Shown here: piece by piece, positions 1 to 5,909 of the stretch
Numbering within the stretch: position 1 is the stretch's first letter
How the letters are laid out: every line of letters begins with the position of its first letter
Source of the DNA: Solirubrobacterales bacterium
Lineage (GTDB): Bacteria; Actinomycetota; Thermoleophilia; Solirubrobacterales; Solirubrobacteraceae
DNA: 11,131 nt
Assembly: GCA_003244035.1 (NCBI GenBank)
Contig: QHBV01000025.1
Coordinates: forward strand, 1-11,131
Direction of reading: 5' to 3'
Notes under the pieces: model-generated
Database searches by the model: none
What the model saw: only the letters and a program-made list of their open reading frames with translations
Told to the model about the DNA's origin: nothing
Translations under genes and position numbers: made by a program

Positions 1-182
1 CCACCAGGGGGAACTTCGGGCTAAAGCTCGTCGAGCGTTGGCCAGAGCAGCTGGTTCGCGGTCTGATCGAGTCGGACGGCTGCCGCTTTCAGAACACTGG
101 CCGCGGAAATTGGTCGTGGCCACGCTACTTCGTCGCGCCGCCGATCGCGAGCGCATGGCGGAGCGTCGGGCCACCAGTGTGA
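1..182 (+). pseudogene. Fragment resembling an actinobacterial LAGLIDADG-like (SDGC-motif) protein
   Basis: The plus strand carries an open frame (codons from position 3) that enters from beyond the left edge and stops at TGA 180-182. Its middle reads RGLIESDGCRFQNTGRG followed by W-P-R-Y-F. From memory this matches the core of small actinobacterial proteins with a LAGLIDADG-homing-endonuclease-like fold, where a G-L-I-x-S-D-G-C-R segment precedes a P-R-Y-x-F segment and a longer C-terminal half. Here the resemblance ends after about codon 43, and the remaining 16 codons are low-complexity and unlike the family, so the C-terminal half appears lost by frameshift or deletion. The 5' part is outside the window. 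It runs toward the minus-strand operon, and positions 183-265 between them hold nothing I recognise. Function is unknown; the call rests on one motif block. Confidence 0.4.
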
Positions 183-265
183 AGGCAAGACGCGCCTTCG
201 TGTGAGCGGCCGCCAAGCGGTGCGCCGTGCAGTGGCCATCGCCGGGCTATCCGCGAGCGAAGCGC

Positions 266-1069
266 TCACGCCACATCGCCCTGCGGCTGCCGCAGGAACC
301 GCACCATCAGGAAGACCCCGACCGCCGTCCAGATCGCCAGCGTCCGGATATCGTTCCCGTTCAGGCCCGTCCCGGTGGTGTGCGGGTTGAACGCGTATTG
401 GAACCCGTCGGCGAGCGGGCGGATCGGGAAGAACTTGGCGATGTCCTGTAGCCACTTGGGCAGGCCGGTCGTCGGGAACCACACGCTCGAGATGAACGTC
501 AGCGGCAGGATCGCGATGTTTACGACTGCGGGCGCCGCCTCCGCCGAGGGGATGAAGCGCGTGATCCCGATCCCGAGCGTCGTGAACGCGGCCGTTCCGA
601 GGATGAGCGTGACGATCAACCCCGGGAGCGTCGAGGCGCGTAAGTGCACGCCATATGCGGCCGCCCCGAGCGCGAGCATGACGATCGTGATCGCAACCAC
701 GATCAAGATCGTGGATCCGATCCGGGCGCCGACGTACGCCCAGCGAGGAAGGGGCGTGCCCTGCATCCGCTTGAGCACGCCCTCGTCGCGCAGGATCGCA
801 GTGCTGATCGCCATGTTCAGGAACGTCGTGGCGATCACGCCGTACGCGAGGATCCCCGGCACGAAGAAGTCGTCGTAGGGAACGCCGCCGCGCCCGCTGA
901 GGTGCTGCCCCTTGTTGATGCTCGCGAAGATCACCAGGAACATCAGCGGGAACACGAAGGTGAAGAACGAGCGAGCGCGGTTACGCCAGAAGGCGCGCTG
1001 CTCGTAGCGGATCTGCCACGCGACCAGCCCGAGGTCGCGGCCCGGCGTGGATGATGCTGACGTGCTCAT
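266..1069 (-). CDS. ABC-2 type exporter permease
   Basis: A 267-residue integral membrane protein of the ABC-2 family, the membrane half of DrrAB-like exporters. Hydrophobic stretches suggest six membrane segments near residues 33-50, 68-92, 115-138, 148-170, 180-198 and 241-258. The N-terminal R-N-R-A-R-S-F-F block before the first segment and the L-P-R-W-A-Y-V block between segments 2 and 3 are typical of the family. The start chosen is ATG 1069-1067, whose A-T-G-A overlaps the stop of the ATPase gene and which has a GAGG ribosome site 7 nt upstream. The frame is open further upstream, but only through the ATPase gene. It is the last gene of the minus-strand run. The substrate cannot be told from sequence; it could be a drug, lipid or polysaccharide. 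Confidence 0.93.
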   Translation of the reverse strand: MSTSASSTPGRDLGLVAWQIRYEQRAFWRNRARSFFTFVFPLMFLVIFASINKGQHLSGRGGVPYDDFFVPGILAYGVIATTFLNMAISTAILRDEGVLKRMQGTPLPRWAYVGARIGSTILIVVAITIVMLALGAAAYGVHLRASTLPGLIVTLILGTAAFTTLGIGITRFIPSAEAAPAVVNIAILPLTFISSVWFPTTGLPKWLQDIAKFFPIRPLADGFQYAFNPHTTGTGLNGNDIRTLAIWTAVGVFLMVRFLRQPQGDVA

Positions 1070-2025
1070 CGAGCTGCCTCGGGGGCTTCGTGCCCATGAT
1101 CGCCGGAGCCGGTGAGCTCCAGGTAGATGTCCTCGAGCGTCGGCTGGCTGACCGAGAAGCGCTCGAGCTCGACTCCCCGCTCGAGCGCCCACGTCGTGAT
1201 CCGCTGGGCGGCGGGCACCGGCTCGGTCGTGAGCACCAGCACGCGACCGTCCTCGGCTGAGCGCTCCTGTGCCGGCACCTCAGGCAGATCGGCGAGCGAG
1301 AAGCCGGCCGGCAGGCCGAAGCGGATCTCGGCGGGACGCAGATCGCGCCCGCCGAGCTCGTCGGGCCGTCCGGTCGCGATGATCTGGCCGGCGTTCATGA
1401 CCGCGACGCGGCTGGCGAGGTGCTGGGCTTCGTCCATGTAATGCGTGGTCAGGAACACGGTCTTGCCCAGGTCGCACAGGGATTGAATCGTCGACCACGC
1501 CTGGCGCCGCGCGGCGGGGTCGAACCCGGTGGTCGGCTCGTCGAGGAAGATCAGGTCGGGGTCACCGACGAGCGCGAGTGCGAGGTCGAGCCGGCGGCGC
1601 TGGCCGCCGGAGAGCTTCTTGGCGCGGACGTCGCGCTTCTCGACCAGCTCGACCAGCTCGATCACCTCGTCGACGGGCCGGCTGCGGGCGTGATAGCGGC
1701 CATACATCTCGACCAGCTCGGCGACCGTCAGATCGCTCTGCACGCCGCACTGCTGGAGCACGATTCCGACTCGCTCGCGCAGCTCACGCCTGTTCTCGGC
1801 TGGGTCGAGGCCCAGCACCTGCGCCTCGCCACCGGTGCGCGTTCGGTATCCCTCCAGGATCTCCACGATTGTGGTCTTGCCCGCGCCGTTGGGCCCGAGC
1901 AGGCAGAACACCTCGCCCCGCGTTACCTCGAGGCTGACCCCGCGCACCGCCTCGACCTCGCCGTATGACTTGCGCAGGTCGCGCACCTCGACCGCGAGTC
2001 CGCTGTGTGGATCGGTAGCTGTCAC
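1066..2025 (-). CDS. ABC-2 exporter ATP-binding protein (DrrA/CcmA type)
   Basis: A 319-residue cytoplasmic ATPase that should power the adjacent permease. All nucleotide-binding motifs are intact: Walker A GPNGAGKTT at residues 44-52, Q-loop QQ at 91-92, signature LSGGQ at 138-142, Walker B LIFLDEP at 158-164 and the switch histidine in TTH at 193-195. About 100 residues after the nucleotide-binding domain form the extra C-terminal region common in DrrA-like exporters. The start is GTG 2025-2023, 33 nt after the phosphatase stop; the ribosome site there is weak. It overlaps the permease gene by 4 nt. The fold and exporter class are certain; the cargo is not. Nothing links it to sugar metabolism except position. 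Confidence 0.95.
   Translation of the reverse strand: MTATDPHSGLAVEVRDLRKSYGEVEAVRGVSLEVTRGEVFCLLGPNGAGKTTIVEILEGYRTRTGGEAQVLGLDPAENRRELRERVGIVLQQCGVQSDLTVAELVEMYGRYHARSRPVDEVIELVELVEKRDVRAKKLSGGQRRRLDLALALVGDPDLIFLDEPTTGFDPAARRQAWSTIQSLCDLGKTVFLTTHYMDEAQHLASRVAVMNAGQIIATGRPDELGGRDLRPAEIRFGLPAGFSLADLPEVPAQERSAEDGRVLVLTTEPVPAAQRITTWALERGVELERFSVSQPTLEDIYLELTGSGDHGHEAPEAAR
1077..1080 (-). promoter_or_regulatory. Ribosome binding site of the permease gene
   Basis: GAGG lies 7 nt before ATG 1069 inside the end of the ATPase gene. It supports the internal start over the much longer open frame. Confidence 0.6.
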
Positions 2026-2058
2026 GCCACGCAGCCTACGTGGCTGCCGCGCCGCGCG

Positions 2059-2628
2059 TCACGGGCACATGTTCCACTGTGACAGCGCCTTGGTCTCGTG
2101 CTCGTGGCCGAGGACTCCGATCGCGCCGGCGGCCAGCAGGAAGCGGGCGCCTCCGGGCGGCCCCATCCCGACCCAGCACGCGGTGAGCACGCGCAGGACA
2201 TGACCGTGGGCGAAAGCGAGCGAGTCGCCGCCGGCGTCGCGCAGCCGCGCCAGCACGACGTCGGCCCGGGCGCCGACCTGCGCGGGGGTCTCTCCGCCCG
2301 GGCAGCCCGCGCGCCACAGGTCCCAGCTGGGGTCCTCGCGCAGGATCTCGTCTCGCGTCATCCCCTCGTAGCGCCCGTAGTCCCATTCGCGCAGCTCCTC
2401 GCAGGTAACCGCCGCCTCGCCGAAGCCTGCCAGCTCGCAGGTCTCCCTCGCGCGCAAGAGCGGGCTGCACAGCACGAGCGCGAACGAGCGCTCCGACAGC
2501 TGCGGGCCCAGCGCGCGGGCACGCCGCCGGCCCTCCGACGTCAGCGGGAGGTCGGTCGCGCTCGTATGCCTTCCGTTCGCGCTCCACTCGGTCTCGCCGT
2601 GGCGGACGAGGACGATCTCAGCGGCCAC
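2059..2628 (-). CDS. Histidine-family sugar phosphatase, SHB17/Rv3214-like
   Basis: A 189-residue member of the histidine phosphatase (phosphoglycerate-mutase-like) superfamily. It has the RHG motif at residues 9-11 with nucleophile His10, the arginine block SPLLRARET at 55-63, the acid-containing EWDYGRYEG at 81-89, GGET at 111-114 and the second catalytic histidine in AHGH at 140-143. Remembered sequences of yeast sedoheptulose-1,7-bisphosphatase SHB17 share several blocks: W-x-x-W-R-x-G-C-x-x-G-E-T, F-A-H-G-H-x-L-R, and F-L-L-x-A-G-x-I-G-V-L. Mycobacterial acid phosphatase Rv3214 is also close. The operon context (transketolase, transaldolase, RpiB) favours a sugar-phosphate substrate. It is unlikely to be a true phosphoglycerate mutase. 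GTG 2628-2626 was chosen because GGGAG lies 5 nt upstream and the RHG motif follows at the usual distance. A frame extending to about 2955 runs through rpiB and is not real. Confidence 0.85.
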   Translation of the reverse strand: MAAEIVLVRHGETEWSANGRHTSATDLPLTSEGRRRARALGPQLSERSFALVLCSPLLRARETCELAGFGEAAVTCEELREWDYGRYEGMTRDEILREDPSWDLWRAGCPGGETPAQVGARADVVLARLRDAGGDSLAFAHGHVLRVLTACWVGMGPPGGARFLLAAGAIGVLGHEHETKALSQWNMCP

Positions 2629-2690
2629 CGTCGCTCCCGCCCTCAGCGGCCACCGCCCCTCCCGCCTCAGCGCCCACGGTCGCTCTCGCC
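2617..2690 (-). repeat. Three tandem copies of a ~25-bp unit across the rpiB/phosphatase junction
   Basis: The plus-strand units are 2617-2641, 2642-2666 and 2667-2690 (24 nt, one base short). The first two are identical at 23 of 25 positions; the third differs from the first at 3 of 24. On the coding strand each unit contains a purine-rich ribosome-site-like stretch, a GTG and a TGA. The unit at 2667-2690 encodes the last codons of rpiB, the middle unit is the intergenic spacer, and the unit at 2617-2641 supplies the ribosome site and first codons of the phosphatase. No further copy is seen on either side. Confidence 0.9.
2634..2638 (-). promoter_or_regulatory. Ribosome binding site of the phosphatase gene
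   Basis: GGGAG lies 5 nt before GTG 2628, inside the last unit of the triplicated 25-bp repeat. The middle unit has a similar GGGAGG before an out-of-frame GTG at 2653. Confidence 0.6.
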
Positions 2691-3146
2691 CTGTACGGCG
2701 CCACCAGTCCGTTCGATCTCCTGCACCTCGGCCCGCCGGCGTGCGTGGCGCTCCTCGTCTGAGACCTCCGCGCCCAGGAACGCACTCACGATCTCGGCCG
2801 CCACCTCGCTTCCGATCACCCTTCCGCCGAGACAGAGGACGTTGACGGCGTCGTGCTGCACCGCCTGGTGGGCGGTGTAGGTGTCGTGGATCGTCGCCGC
2901 CCGGACGCCCCGGATCTTGCAGGCCGCCACCGACACGCCGGCGCCTGACCCGCATACGATGATCCCGCGGTCGGCGTCGCCGCCGGCCACCGCCCGCCCC
3001 ACCGCCAGCGCCTTCTCGGGGTAGTCCACCGGCTCGGCATCGGCGGTGCCGAGATCGAGCACCTGGTGGCCGGCCTCTCCGATCAGCGCCAGCAGCTTGG
3101 CGCGGAGCGGTACACCAGCGTGGTCAAATCCACAGGCGATGATCAT
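2667..3146 (-). CDS. rpiB: Ribose-5-phosphate isomerase B
   Basis: A 159-residue RpiB/LacAB-family enzyme that interconverts ribose-5-phosphate and ribulose-5-phosphate. Family marks are FDHAG at residues 7-11, D-Y-P at 41-43, the catalytic cysteine C65 in VCGSGAGVSVAA, and the H-D-x-Y-T-A and N-V-L-C-L-G-G-R blocks at 87-109. Two starts are possible, GTG 3149 and ATG 3146. ATG 3146 is preferred because GGAGG lies 7 nt upstream (only 4 nt from the GTG) and the resulting N-terminus lines up with the usual M-x-I-A-x-G-x-D-H-A-G. The start overlaps the kinase stop as TGATG. The C-terminal tail after about residue 130 is charged and ends within the 25-bp tandem repeat, so the last eight codons are probably repeat-derived and dispensable. 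Confidence 0.93.
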   Translation of the reverse strand: MIIACGFDHAGVPLRAKLLALIGEAGHQVLDLGTADAEPVDYPEKALAVGRAVAGGDADRGIIVCGSGAGVSVAACKIRGVRAATIHDTYTAHQAVQHDAVNVLCLGGRVIGSEVAAEIVSAFLGAEVSDEERHARRRAEVQEIERTGGAVQGESDRGR

Positions 3147-4141
3147 CACATGACCTCCAGGGGTGGGGAACGAGTTGGGTCCTGCAGCTCCTGCCGGGCG
3201 ACCAGGGCCGCGCCCAGTACGCCCGCTCGGATGCCGTGGCGAGCGAGGCGAATCGTCGTGCGGGTGCCGAGCCCGGGCAGCACGTAGCCACGCGCGACGC
3301 GCTTGGCCGGTCCGAGTAGCAGTTCGCCCGCCTGCGCAGCGCCGCCGCCGATCACGACCTCCTCGGGGTCGAAAGCGTTGATCGCGTTCGCCACACCGAT
3401 ACCGACCCGCTGGCCCCAGATCTCGACCATCCGCTGCGCGGCGGGGTCGCCGTCGTGTGCGGCCTGGACCGCGTCCGCGCCTAGCGTCGGCTTGCCCTCG
3501 GCGCGTAGGCGCCCGAGCGCGGACTCGGGATGGAGGTTTGCCGCCTGCACCGCGAGCCGGTCGAGCGCGTGCCCGGAGGCGACGAACTCGAGCGATCCCG
3601 GCTGCGGGAATCTCATCGGCGAGGGCACCGCGCCAGCGAGGTCGAGCCCGACGATCGTGTGGCCGAGCTCGCCGGCGGCCCCGCTCGCCCCGCGATAGAT
3701 CCGCCCACCGAGCACGATCCCCCCGCCCACACCCGTGCCGACCGTGAGCATCACCAGGTCGCGCGTGATGAGGCGAAGATCCTCGTCGTGTGCCTCGGCC
3801 AGCGCCGCCACGGTCGCGTCATTCTCGACGAGCACCGGCACGCCGAGCCGCTCTCCGAGCACGGTGCGCAGCGGCACATCGGTGAGCGGGACGTGGACCG
3901 AGGAGACGACACGGCCGGTCTCGAACTCGACCACCGACGGTACACCGATCCCCACCGCCTCGAGGCCGGCGCCGTTGAAGGAGCTCACCCCACGCACTAT
4001 CTCGACCAGCTGCTCGATCAGCTGCTCCGCGCCCGCGTGCTCGGTGGGTTGCGTGTGCACCGCGCTCAGCTCACGCCCATGCAGCGCCGCCGCGGCAACC
4101 TTGGTGCCGCCAAGGTCCAGCCCGATCACGGAGCCGGTCAC
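3146..4141 (-). CDS. ROK-family sugar kinase, probable glucokinase without the zinc motif
   Basis: A 331-residue cytoplasmic sugar kinase that most likely phosphorylates glucose with ATP, feeding zwf in the same operon. It shows the N-terminal phosphate loop DLGGTK at residues 9-14, catalytic Asp108 in VENDATVAA, the GTGVGGG loop at 135-141, GELGH at 157-161 and a late GGG at 265-267. The usual ROK zinc site C-x-C-G-x-x-G-C-x-E should follow GELGH. In its place is FPQPGSLEFVASG at 178-190, which keeps the G-x-L-E-x-x-A-S-G frame but no cysteine. The start is GTG 4141-4139, overlapping the pgl stop as GTGA with no ribosome site, so translation is probably coupled. An open frame up to 4210 runs through pgl and is rejected. 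Other ROK substrates such as mannose, fructose or N-acetylhexosamines cannot be excluded. Confidence 0.87.
   Translation of the reverse strand: MTGSVIGLDLGGTKVAAAALHGRELSAVHTQPTEHAGAEQLIEQLVEIVRGVSSFNGAGLEAVGIGVPSVVEFETGRVVSSVHVPLTDVPLRTVLGERLGVPVLVENDATVAALAEAHDEDLRLITRDLVMLTVGTGVGGGIVLGGRIYRGASGAAGELGHTIVGLDLAGAVPSPMRFPQPGSLEFVASGHALDRLAVQAANLHPESALGRLRAEGKPTLGADAVQAAHDGDPAAQRMVEIWGQRVGIGVANAINAFDPEEVVIGGGAAQAGELLLGPAKRVARGYVLPGLGTRTTIRLARHGIRAGVLGAALVARQELQDPTRSPPLEVM
3154..3158 (-). promoter_or_regulatory. Ribosome binding site deciding the rpiB start
   Basis: GGAGG sits in the last codons of the kinase gene. Its 7-nt spacing to ATG 3146 is better than the 4-nt spacing to GTG 3149. Confidence 0.7.
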
Positions 4142-4851
4142 AGTCGCGCGGCCGCGGCAGGGTCGAGCAACACCGTCAGCTCGTCCACTAGGGGCGGGAG
4201 CAGCGAGCACGGCACATGCGGGTCGGGTCTCGCATCCGGACCGAATGCAGCGAGGACGGCCCGCGCCTTCGACGAGCCCGAGGCGAGCATCACTACGTTC
4301 CGGGCCAACGCCAGCGCGGGCAAGGTCAACGTGACTCGGGGGACGTAAGGTTCGAGTCCCGCTTGCGGAACGCCGAGCACCAAGCGCGCATCCTCGCCCA
4401 GCGACGGCTGATCTGGGAACAGCGAGGCCGTGTGCCCATCCGGGCCGATCCCCAGCAGCACGAGATCGAACCGCGGCGGTCCCGCCGCGCGCAGCTCATG
4501 CTCGTAGGCGTCGGCCGCGTCGAACGGGCCGAGCTCGCCGGAGATGCGTCGCACGCCGAGACGTGCTGCGTCGCCGAGCTGGTCGAGCAGCGCCGCCTTG
4601 ACCATCTTGTAGTTGGAGCGCTCATCCTCAGGCGAGACGCAGCGCTCGTCGCCGAACCAGAACGTCGTAAGCCCCAGATCGAGACCGCCGGCGCGGACGG
4701 TCCCAGCGAGCTGCTCATACACCGCCCGCGGAGTCGATCCGCCCGCCAGCACGATCTGGGCGCCGCCGCCAGGTCCGGCGGCGGCGGCGCCGGACAGCAT
4801 CTGCGCACACACGCTCGCGGGATCGTCCAAGACCTCAATCGAGAGGCTCAT
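4138..4851 (-). CDS. pgl: 6-phosphogluconolactonase
   Basis: A 237-residue enzyme of the NagB/DevB fold that hydrolyses 6-phosphogluconolactone, the product of Zwf, to 6-phosphogluconate. Recognisable blocks are LAGGSTPRAVYEQL at residues 35-48, WFGDERCVSPEDERSN at 65-80 and GIGPDGHTASLFP at 134-146 with the expected catalytic His140. Length is normal for the family. The start is ATG 4851-4849, overlapping the opcA stop as ATGA; a frame open to 5010 lies inside opcA and is discarded. Directly following opcA and zwf is the common actinobacterial order. The next gene overlaps its stop by 4 nt. Confidence 0.96.
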   Translation of the reverse strand: MSLSIEVLDDPASVCAQMLSGAAAAGPGGGAQIVLAGGSTPRAVYEQLAGTVRAGGLDLGLTTFWFGDERCVSPEDERSNYKMVKAALLDQLGDAARLGVRRISGELGPFDAADAYEHELRAAGPPRFDLVLLGIGPDGHTASLFPDQPSLGEDARLVLGVPQAGLEPYVPRVTLTLPALALARNVVMLASGSSKARAVLAAFGPDARPDPHVPCSLLPPLVDELTVLLDPAAAARL

Positions 4852-5897
4852 ACGGGGCACAGCCTCTCCGCGGCCACCAGCGCCGGCCCGTAGGTCGGGT
4901 CGCGCAGGAGCGCCTGCCTGACCCCCTCGCCCAGAATCCCGCCCTCGCCCCGCGAGGCGCCGAGCACCTGCCACACGATCTCCTCGCCGTCCGCGTGCTC
5001 GCGCGCGCACAGGCCCCCGAGCGCGCGGTCGAGCGAGAGCGAGAAGTCATTGGCGCCGCGGACCGTCACTCCCGCCAGGCCCGGCATGTCCTGGTCAGCG
5101 AGCTCGAGCTCAAGCTCGACTCGATCTCCGTTCCGCCGGGCCCCGCCGAGCAGTCCGCCGCCGGTCCGCGGCTCCAGCGGCGCGGCATCCCAGCGCAGCC
5201 GCGAGCAGAGCCAGCCGGCGAGCAGCAGTGCGCTCGCGGTCGAGGAGGCTCGGTGGCGCACGCTTACGCCAGCCAGCTGACCCAGCGACTCGAGCCGCCC
5301 CGGAGGGTCGAAGCTCGCCGCCAGGCGCTCGCGCCAGGGGGTCGTACGCAGCCACGCGAGGTCGACCACATAGGCGAACCGCAGCAGCTCGATCGCCCGC
5401 GCGATCCCCTCCGCCGGCTCGAGCACGTCGTCCGAGTCGAGCAGCATCACGTCGATCAGATCGAGTAGGGCATTCACCGCCCGGTCGTGCCCATGCGGAG
5501 ACCACAGCATCGTCGGAAGGTCCGAGACCACCACCGGATCGACGATCGTGTCGAGCCGGTCCAGGTGCTCGGGCCCGAGGTCGATCTCGACGTGCTCGTG
5601 GATCACGCCGAGCCCGTCATGGGGCTCCTCGTAGGACATGATGGCCCGGGCGTCGAGCTTGCTCCGTCCCTCCTGCACTGCGCAGAGGATGGTCCGGGAG
5701 GCGTGGAAGCGGCCGACCCGCGCGAGCCGGTTGGCGATCTCGCCCTTCCAGTCGCGGTCCACCACCACGATCAGATTCAGCACCCGCGCCGGCGCGAGCG
5801 AGCGGTTGGCTGCATGGCGCTCGTGCAGCAGCAAGCGCAGCGCGTCGTCGATCGCGTCGGGGGTCGTGTCGCGCTGCGACCAGACGTCCTCGGTCAT
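4848..5897 (-). CDS. opcA: Glucose-6-phosphate dehydrogenase assembly protein OpcA
   Basis: A 349-residue non-catalytic partner of Zwf, found with zwf in actinobacteria and cyanobacteria, where it promotes G6PDH assembly or activity. Family-typical blocks are ARVLNLIVVV at residues 37-46, SDLPTMLWSPHG at 125-136, LLDLIDVMLLDSD at 144-156 and RTTPWRERLAASFDPP at 184-199. The start is ATG 5897-5895, 10 nt after the zwf stop, with GAGGG 7 nt upstream; the N-terminus M-T-E-D-V-W fits the family. A longer frame to 5981 overlaps zwf and has no support. It lies between zwf and pgl, as in many actinobacterial pentose phosphate clusters. Confidence 0.95.
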   Translation of the reverse strand: MTEDVWSQRDTTPDAIDDALRLLLHERHAANRSLAPARVLNLIVVVDRDWKGEIANRLARVGRFHASRTILCAVQEGRSKLDARAIMSYEEPHDGLGVIHEHVEIDLGPEHLDRLDTIVDPVVVSDLPTMLWSPHGHDRAVNALLDLIDVMLLDSDDVLEPAEGIARAIELLRFAYVVDLAWLRTTPWRERLAASFDPPGRLESLGQLAGVSVRHRASSTASALLLAGWLCSRLRWDAAPLEPRTGGGLLGGARRNGDRVELELELADQDMPGLAGVTVRGANDFSLSLDRALGGLCAREHADGEEIVWQVLGASRGEGGILGEGVRQALLRDPTYGPALVAAERLCPV

Positions 5898-5904
5898 GCG
5901 CCGG

Positions 5905-5909
5905 CCCTC
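5905..5909 (-). promoter_or_regulatory. Ribosome binding site of opcA
   Basis: GAGGG overlaps the zwf stop codon and lies 7 nt before ATG 5897. It fixes the opcA start and rules out the longer upstream frame. Confidence 0.7.

Noticed and set aside
255..267. Hairpin GAGCG-AAG-CGCTC at the permease stop codon as the operon terminator
   Set aside because: A 5-bp stem without a following T-run is too weak to call, though it sits where a terminator would be expected.
2031..2047. Short inverted repeat (gcagcc/ggctgc, 5-nt loop) between the phosphatase and ATPase genes as a terminator
   Set aside because: The stem is only 6 bp and no T-run follows on the transcribed strand; it may be chance.
4340..4372. 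A tRNA T-arm-like stretch (ggttcgagtcc) on the plus strand
   Set aside because: It lies inside pgl, codes for conserved-frame residues there, and no acceptor stem, D-arm or anticodon arm fits around it.
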